A DNA stretch of 64,000 bases, from positions 87,724,721 through 87,788,720 of the forward strand of contig NC_064830.1 in assembly GCF_024166365.1 (NCBI RefSeq), in the 5' to 3' direction. A program made the translations under genes and the position numbers. Every line of letters starts with the position of its first letter. The first letter of the stretch is position 1. The notes beneath the pieces were generated by a model. It was not told where the DNA came from. It did not search any database and saw nothing but the letters and a program-made list of their open reading frames with translations. Positions 12,301-21,300 of this stretch are shown in pieces. The DNA comes from Elephas maximus indicus (Eukaryota > Chordata > Mammalia > Proboscidea > Elephantidae).

Positions 12301-15300
12301 CAGCTACATTCCAGAAAGAACTGTTTATAACTTTGCAACACATGGCATTTATAATAGGAATATTGAATTATATCACATAATATGAAGTCTTACAAGTGAA
12401 TCTTCCCCGGGCCCATCCCAGCTCAGCAGTGTCATCCTTCTTCCCCGCTGCTGTCCTTGGCATGGCCCCAAGTCTGCTGCTACATATACCCTCACACACT
12501 AGGGCCCAAAGCAGGAAGGAAAGGAAAGTCTGCTGTCATGGATTGAATTGTGTCCCCCCAAAATATCTGTCAACTTGTCTGGGTCATGATTCCCAGTATT
12601 GTGTGATTGTCCACTGTTTTGTCATCTGATGTGATTTTCCTACATGTTATAAATTCTATCTCTATAATGTTAGTGAGATGGGATAAGCAGCAGTTATGTA
12701 GACTCAATCTACAAGATTAATCTACAACTTAAGCCAATCTCTTTTGAGATATAAAAGAGAGAAGCCATGCAGAGAGACGGGGGACCTCATACCGCAAAAA
12801 AAGCAGCGCCGGGAGCAGAATGCATCCTCTGAACCCCAGGTTCCATGCAGAGAAGCACCTGGACCAGGGGAAGATTGATGACAAGGACCTTCCCCTGGAG
12901 CCGACAGAGAGAGAAAGCCTTCCCCTGGAACTGGTGCCCTGAATTCAGACTTCTAGGCTACTAGACCGTGAGATAATAAACTTCTGTTTGTTAAAGCCAT
13001 CCATTGTGGTATTACTGTTATAGCAGCACTAGATGACTAAGACAGCTGCCATGAGGGGGTATACCTCATGTATCTCTCTCTTCTATCTGGAAGTATAAGT
13101 CTTTCTGGAAGCTTCCCTAGCAGACTTCCCTTCTTATTGGCAAGCACTCTTCACATGACCTCTCTTAACTGCAAGGGAAGTTGGGAACTCAAATGTCTGG
13201 AAAAGAAATGAGAATCATGATCGGCCCAAGCCTCAGTGTGGGCACATTGCTGCCTAAGAAAAAAGAAGGGGAAATGGCTGTTGGGTAGGGTAGGCTGCCT
13301 CAGTCATTGTCTGTACAATGGGGAGGAGTAAGGCTGTTATGAAAATTCAATGAAAGAAGGAACCTTTAAAGTGCTGGGCACAGTGGGGTTGGCAGTTACC
13401 CTGACCCACCTTGCCACTTGTCCCTCTCAGCATTGCTTATCTTGTACTATGGATGTCTGTTGACCTGTCTCCCACTTAAGGGCTGTGAGCTCCTTAAGGC
13501 AGTATCTTCTCTGTGTCGATAGCTCTAATGGCCAGAACAGGGTCAGGCACACAGTAGGTACTTGGGAAAGTTTTCTCAAATTGGTTGAATTCTACCATTG
13601 ATCTGGAGAAAGGGAAGGTGATACAGTGAACAGGTACGATGTGGTGAACACTCATTAATTATTCCAACAACTGCTAATATTGAGTTCCTACTGTGTGCCT
13701 GGCCCTGCGCTAGACACCGGGGAGCCAATAGAGAATAAAACAGACAAAACGCCTCACCCTTGTGGAGCTGACATTTTTGGGGCGGGGGAGATAGAAAAGA
13801 AACAAGTAAACAAAGAAGTCAGATCTAGAAGACAGCAAGCGCTAGGGAGAAAATAAATCAGGGTAAGAGGAGGGAGTGATGGAAGTGGGCAACAGAGGGA
13901 ATCAGAGACAACATCTTGAAGCAGGCGACAATGAAGTGAACTTGAAGAAGGAGCCAGCCACGGAAAAATGATCACAGCGGATGCCTACGGAACATGAGGG
14001 CAGTGTTCTGAGTGCATTGCCTATTAAATCATGTAATCTTCCCACCATCCTGTGAGAGAACCACTGCTATTAACCCACTGTACAGATGAGAAACTGAGTC
14101 ACAGAGAGGTGGGGGAATTCTCACAGTGTAGGAGGCTAGACCTCACAACTGGACCAATGAGCAACATCATGATAAACGGAGAAAAGATTGAAGTTGTCAA
14201 GGATTTCATTTTACTTGGATCCACAATCAACAGCCATGGAAGCAGCAGTCAAGAAATCAAAAGAAGCATTGCATTGGGTAAATCTGTTGCAAAGGACCTC
14301 CTTAAAGTGTTGAAGAGCAAAGATGTCACCTTGAAGACTAAGGTGCGCCTGACCCAAGCCATAGTATTTTCAATCGCATCATATGCATGTGAAAGCTGGA
14401 CAATGAATAAGAAAGACCGAAGAAGAGTCGACGCCTTTGAATTCTGGTGTTGGCGAAGAATATTGAATATACCATGGACTGCCAAAAGAACGAACAAATC
14501 TGACTTAGAAGAGGTACAACCAGAATGATCCTTAGAAGCAAGGATGACGAGGCTGTGTCTTACATACTTTGGACATGTTGTCAGGAGGGATCAGTCCCTG
14601 GAGAAGGACATCATGCTTGGGAAAGTACAGGGTCAGCGGAAAAGAGGAAGACCCTCCATGAGGTTGATTGACACAGTGGCTGTAACAATGAGCTGAAGCA
14701 TAACGACGATTGTAAGGATGGCACGGGACTGGGCAGTGTTTCGTTCTGTTGTGCATAGGGTCCCTGTGAGTCAGAACCGACTCAATGGCACCTAACAACA
14801 ACAGCAGGAGGCTAGAAGTCCAAATTCAGGGCACCAGCTATAGGGGAAGACTCTCTGTTGGCTCTGCGGAAAGATCTTTGCCTCTTTTATCCTCTGTAGC
14901 CCCCTCCGGTGTTCCTTGGCTCCATGGCGATCTTCATGTGGCAGTTATCCCTCTTATCCTTCTGTGTCCCCTTCTGTTCTAATCTGCTTTTTTTTTTTTT
15001 TTTTCTAACTCACAAGTGATTAGTGTAGGACACACCCTGCGCTGATATGGCCTCATTAACCTAACAAAGAAAACCCTATTCCCCAATGGGATTACATGCA
15101 CAAGTATAGGGATGTTGGTTAGGATTCCAACACATGTTTTGGGAGATCACACTTCAGTCCATCACAGGACTTGTAGGTCACCCAGCAAGGATATGACAGA
15201 ATCAGGCTTTGAACTCATGAAGTCGGGCTCCAGGTCTGTGAGCTGAACTTCCCTCCATGCTTCAGGGGGGAAAGCCCAGCAAGTCCAAGGCCCTGAGATG

Positions 15301-18300
15301 GCGCTGAGCTCTGCAGGGTTGGGGGACAGCCAGGAGAGCAGTGTGAGCAGGAGGGCGGGAGAAGAAGATGCGGTGGGAGGGCGGGTTGGTGGGATCACCG
15401 AGGGTCTGTAGTCCAGGAAGCTGAGACTAGGCAGTTGCAGAGTGTAGTGCTCATACTTCCCCCTTGCTTCCAGACTATGAGAAGCCCCTGGTGCAGCGCC
15501 TTCCGCTTGGCATCAGTATCTCCTGCATCGTCATCCTGGCCACCTGTCTGTCCTCCTACTTCATCATCATCAAGTGAGTCCTGGTGGGCTTCAGCATGGG
15601 GGCCGCTGAGCTGCCCCTCTCAGGTGGAAGTGGGGGGGTGGGAGGGAAGGGCTGTTCTCCCCGCTGGCTCCAAGAAGAAATTCTTTCTCTAATCCATTAG
15701 CTCGTGGTCCTTTCATTCAGCAGTAAAGATTTATTGGGCACCTACTATGCACAAGACATTGGGGCTAGAGCTGAGAACAAGACCCTGGCTCCTAGTGGGG
15801 AGACAGAAGATGCCCGGTGAACAAGTAACTAAGGCGGTTTTCTGTAACTATCCAAGTTTTGAAGGAGGTATACAGGGGAAGGGGAGAGATGTTTTGGGGG
15901 CACTATTTTAGATAGGAGGAGCCCTGTTGGTGCGGTGGTTAAACACTCGGCTGCTAACTAGACGGTTGGTAGTTCGAACCCGCCAGCTGCTTCGTGGAAG
16001 AAAGATGTGGCAGCCTGCTTCTGTAAAGATTTAGAGCCTTGGAAACCCTATGGGGCAGTTTACTCTGCCCTATTGGGTTTACTAGGAGTCGGAATCGGCC
16101 ATTCGGCAGCAGGTTTGGCTTTTAGTTTTGTTTTGGATGGGGAGCCAGAGCAGGCATCTCTGAGGAGGGATATTTGAGCAGAGACTTGACTGGAGAGAAG
16201 TAGTGGCCAGGGGAGACCTGGGAAAGACCTGCCTTTGACAAAAAGGAGCTGGAGTTATCCTGTGTCCCCTTATCCCCCTGGGTACCTCAGGAGTGGTCCA
16301 GGCAGAAGCGAGGACTTGGGGGCAGGAGATAGGAGTCCTTGACGATTGTCCTGATGGAGTCAGGGGACTTGCATCTGAATCCTGGCCTTGACGCCTGGCA
16401 GCAGTGTGTCTGTCAAGCTGCTGAGGCTCTCTGAGCCTTGGGATCCTCCTCTGAAATGGGAACGGTGATATCCCAGTGTTTGCCTTGCAGACTGAGAGCA
16501 GTGGGGAGGACATAATTCATCGGTTGTAAGGGGCTGACTCTCCACCACCTGTCACCTGCTGTGTCCCAGCACTCCAGCCTCCTTGCTGTTCTTTGCACAC
16601 ATCTAGCAAGTTCTCACCTCAGGGCCTTTGCACTTGCTGTATCCCTGCCTGGAAAGCTTTTTCTCCATGCGTCGCTGTGGTTTACTCCATTACCACATTC
16701 ATTCGCTGCTCAGAAGGCATTCCTCGTTGCTCCCCATTCCTCTCTACCCCCCATCTTTAGTTTATTTTTTAAAATACTTTCTTTTATCTGTTGTTGTTGA
16801 GAATATACACAGCAGAACATACAGCAATTCCACAGTTTCTACATGTACAATTCAGTGACATGGATTACATTCTTTAAGCTGTACAGCCATTCTCACCTTC
16901 CTTTTCTGAACTGTTCCTCCTCATTGACATAAGCTCACTGCCCCTTATCTTTGTTTTTATTCATGGCCCTTATCGCCAGGAATGAATGATGTCACATCAT
17001 TCTTTCTGTATCTGTTTATTGTCTGTCTCCCCATCTAGAATGCTCACTGTTATGTTCCCAGGGCCTGGCACAGTGAGTGGAACATAGTAGGTGCTCATAA
17101 ACACGTACTGAAAGACCGGATGAAGTGGACGGAAGCTAACCCAAAGGCGGAAGGAGGGTCTTCCCTCCCAGCACTGATGCTTGGAGGCTCCAGGCTGTTT
17201 CTCTAAGGGTCTTCTCAGCTTCCCAGGCCACTCCAGGCCTCACCCTGGTACCTTACCCTCTGCTCCAGAGAGGGCATTGGTGATGCGGAAACCGAGAATT
17301 CTTTCTCTGCAGCTTGAGTTGCCCCTAATTCCTTGGGGCTGACTGTAGGATTTGGGGCTTCGTTCCCACTGGGGACAGAGGTGGCCACGTCAGGAACTCC
17401 ATTCTGGGGAGCAGAATGCTGGGGCATGTACCCAGCTCTGCCACCTACCAGCTATCATTTCACCTCTCTGCGCCTCAGTCTCCTCATCTGTAGAATGGGT
17501 TAACAGTAGAACCCATTTCATAGGATTAGTATGAGAGTTCAGTGGATTTACATCCCACAACCAATCAGCATAGTGTCTAGTGCTGAACAAGTCTTAGCGA
17601 CTACGATAATTTTTGTGGGAAGAGCATCAACCTATCAATGGTTTGGAGACCAACTCCGTTTCCTTTTGTTTTTCAGGATTAAGAAAGAATGGTGGGACCA
17701 GATTCCCAACCCAGCCCACAGCCCCCTCATAGCTATCATCATCCAGGACTCACAGGTAGGAGAGTATGTTGGTGAGCATGCTTTTGACTGTGCCTATCAG
17801 GAAATACGATTTAAAGCATCTGGGATCTTAAGGACATTCATTGGCTTTTGATATTAGCAATGAAAAGTTAGGTAGATCTCCAGGTAGGTTGTTTCAGCAG
17901 CTTAATGTGGTTGTTAGGTGCCCACAGTCTTTTCTGACACCAGCTGTCCCTCCCACGGCACTCTCTACTCCTCTTCTGGGTTCAATAATCCATTGCAATG
18001 GCCACTCAGAACTCACAAACTATACTCACAGTTAAGTGGTTTATTGAGGAAGTAACAGGATAGGACAGGCTGGAGCCTGGTGGGCAGTGAGTGGGGATAT
18101 ATCAGAGGAGGAGGCCAGCTCAGGAGAAGATGAAAGAGAGGAAAGCAGGTCACCAGAGACTTTGAGAGGTGCCAGCTTCTCTGAAGCATTACAGCCTCCC
18201 TCCAGACCAAACCAAACCCAAACTCATTGCCATTTAGTCAATTCCAACTCATAGCGACTCTATAGGACAGAGTAGAACTGCCCCATAGAGTTTCCAAGGC

Positions 18301-21300
18301 TGCAATCCTTATGGAAGCAGACTGCTACATCTTTCTCCCATGGAGCAGCTGGTGGGTTTGAACCACTGACCTTTTGGTTAGCAGCTGAGCTCTTAACCAC
18401 TGCACCCCCAGGGCTCCAAAGCACCAGCGGATCTCCTCAATTCTCACTGGCCTGAATTGTGTCATATGCGCTTTCCAAAAATAGCCAGCATTGTGGTGGG
18501 AATACCTTACGAACAGCAGGTGGCCACCCCTGAGCTGGGGGTGGGGTCAGCTTCCCCAGGGCACTGGCCATGTGTGGATGGGGTTTGCTTAAGCAACATC
18601 AGGGTTCTCTAGGAAGAAGAGGGGGATGCAAGTCCAGCCAAGAACAGAAATGCCATGTGTCCTCTATTCTCTAGGGACTCTAGCAGGCTTGGAGTCCAGT
18701 GGGGCTGACTTAAAATCTTGCCTCTGCCACTTACCTGCAGTGTGGACTTAAGCAAGTTGCTTAACTTCTCTGAGCCTGCTTTCCTCATGATTCAAATGTG
18801 AAGGCAGGTGTTGGAATTCACTGAGAATCCACGCAAGGTGCATGTTAAAGGACCCTGCATATCGTGCCATTGATCGATCAGTTAGGTCTTGCCATGTAAC
18901 GATCACTCCAAAATTTAGAGGTTTAAAACAACAGTCATTTATTCAGCTCATGCTTCTGCAGGTGGGCAATTTGGCCTGGGCTTAGCAGGGGGTGGGGGAT
19001 TCTGGGCTGGGCTCAGGGTGGGGGAAGTCTGGGTGGGCTCAGCAGGCAGATTATGATCTGGGCTGGGGAGAGGGGGAGCAGAGCAGGGTGTGGGGAGGGG
19101 ACAGGGTTTCTGGACTGCTCTGGGCAGATCTTGCCTAACTGTCCTGTCCCCAGTGGTTTACTCACAGGTCTAGCAGTTGGTAGACCCTCAGCTGGAGTAG
19201 TAGAGGTGACTGAGCCATGGTCCTTGGCTCCAGCAGGCTAGCTCAGGAGGAAGTGACTGAGCTGTGGTCCTCCGCTCCAGCAGGTTAGCTCAGGTGGAGA
19301 TGACCAAGCCTTGAGGCTGGTTCTCCAGCAGGGTAGCTCCAGTAGAGATGACCGAGCCCTGGGCCTTGGCCGCCAACAGGCTAGCTCAGGTGGAGGTGAT
19401 CTCGCCGTGGGCCTCATCCGTCATTCAGCAGGCTAGCTCAGGTTCAGTCTCACGGGTGGCAAGCTCAAAGGCCTTTTGAGGCCTAGGCCCAGAGCTAGCC
19501 CACTGTCACTTCTACCTCACTGTGTTGATTAAAGCAAGTCAGAGGGCCAGGCCTGATTCAAGGGGTGGGGAGAGCTGCAGAGTATTGTGGCCATTTTGTC
19601 ATCAGCCACAATACCTGTTAATATTAGGGCAATCTCATTAATTCTCAGAGCTCCCCACCCCCACCCCAGGAGGGCTGTGTTAGCCCCACTTTACCAGTCA
19701 GGAAACCCAGGCTCAGAGAGCTTATGTGAATGGTTGGAGCTCAGACCTGTCAACACTAAGGCTTGCACTCTACCACAAACATTTCCTGAGCGCTGCTGGA
19801 GGTCACTCAGCTCCGTTTCACTGGCTGTCTCTCTGTTTTAGGTGTCACTCTGGGGGAAGCCATCCCGAGGCCAGAAACCAGTCAAGTGCCCGTATGTATA
19901 TGAACTTAGGTTGTAGCCTGAGTGGGTTCTGAGGTGATGGAAGTGGGGTGGCGGGCCCATCTTGAGCTGGGTCACCCTGCCTCCACATCTGCCTTCTGAT
20001 CCTGGTGTCTGATAGTTGTCCTGGGACACTGGGCTGCGAAGGGTGGGAAGAGGAGGGGCATCTGGGTAGGTTGGCTGCTGGCAGAGGCCCCTGTTTCATT
20101 TGTGGGTCTGGCACGTGCTGAATCCCCTGGGGAGAAGGTCAGGGTCTTTGGGGGTGCCCAACCCAGCATAAACCAAAAAAAACCGTTACTGTCGAGTTGA
20201 TTCTGACTCATAGTGACCCTACAAGACCCTATAAGACAGAGTAGAACCACCCCATAGAGTTTCCAAGGAGCACCTGGTGGATTTGAACTGCCGACCTTTT
20301 GGTTAATAGCCATAGCACTTCACTACGCCACAAGGGTTCCCGACACAACTGTATACTGGTTGGCAAATAGCCCCTGTCCCAAACCCTCCAGTGTCCCACC
20401 ACCCCCTGGCCTCCCTTGCCCCTCCCTGAGGGTGTCCAGTAAATAACGAGCTTCTGCCTGAGTCAGTAGGGGGCTCCAGAACCCTGCTCCAGCCCTGGGG
20501 CCCCACGTCTATTCTAATTGGTCGTTGCTTATGCTATGGTGTTGGTAAGTATTTGAAATATCATCATCCCTGATAAAGACTTATTTTATTAATAGATTGA
20601 GTTTGAAATAAGTGCCAGGTCACGTGCTGGGCTCTAGAAATCTCAAAGTAAGATGCTGGCCCTGCCCTCAAGGAGTTCCCAGGCTAGTAGTGAAGGTAGA
20701 CTGATAAGATTATTGATTATAAAATCAAGAGGCATGTCTGCAGTAGAGAGAAGTCAATATAAGTGATTTCAAACCGGGCTTTGAAGGGTGGATAGGAGTT
20801 TTCCAAGAGGAGAGACTGAGCCCTGATCAAACTTGCGTTTGCTTTTGCAGACGCTGGAAGACTTGTCTTACCAAGCTCCTGCCCTGTTTTCTGGAGCATA
20901 ACAAGGAAAAGGATGAGGATTCCCCCAAGGCTGCCAAACATGGGCCTTCCCAGGGCCCTGGAAAGTTGGCCCGGTCCCCTGCAGAGCTCAGCAAGACAGT
21001 GCTCTGGCCAGAGAGCATCAACGTGGTGCGGTGTGTGGAGCTGTTTGAGGCGCAGGTGGAGGGCGAGGAGGAGGAAGTGGAGGAAGATAAAGGGAGCTCC
21101 TGCCCTTCACCAGAGAACAGTGGGGTCAGCTTCCAGGAGGGCAGGGAGGGCATCGCGGCTCGGATGACAGAGAGCCTGTTCCTGGACCTCCTCGGGGGCC
21201 AGGATGGGGTCTTCAGCCCACAGGGCTTGGGAGAGTCGTTGCTTTCTCCACTGTCAGGAAGCGGGAATACTCAGATGCCCTGGGCGGAGTTCCCAAGTAC

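Noticed and set aside
14052-14528. A 158-codon open frame as a host gene
   Set aside because: From 14141 on it is the C-terminal part of an RTE-type LINE, bounded by an 11-bp target duplication; the first 30 codons are MIR sequence.
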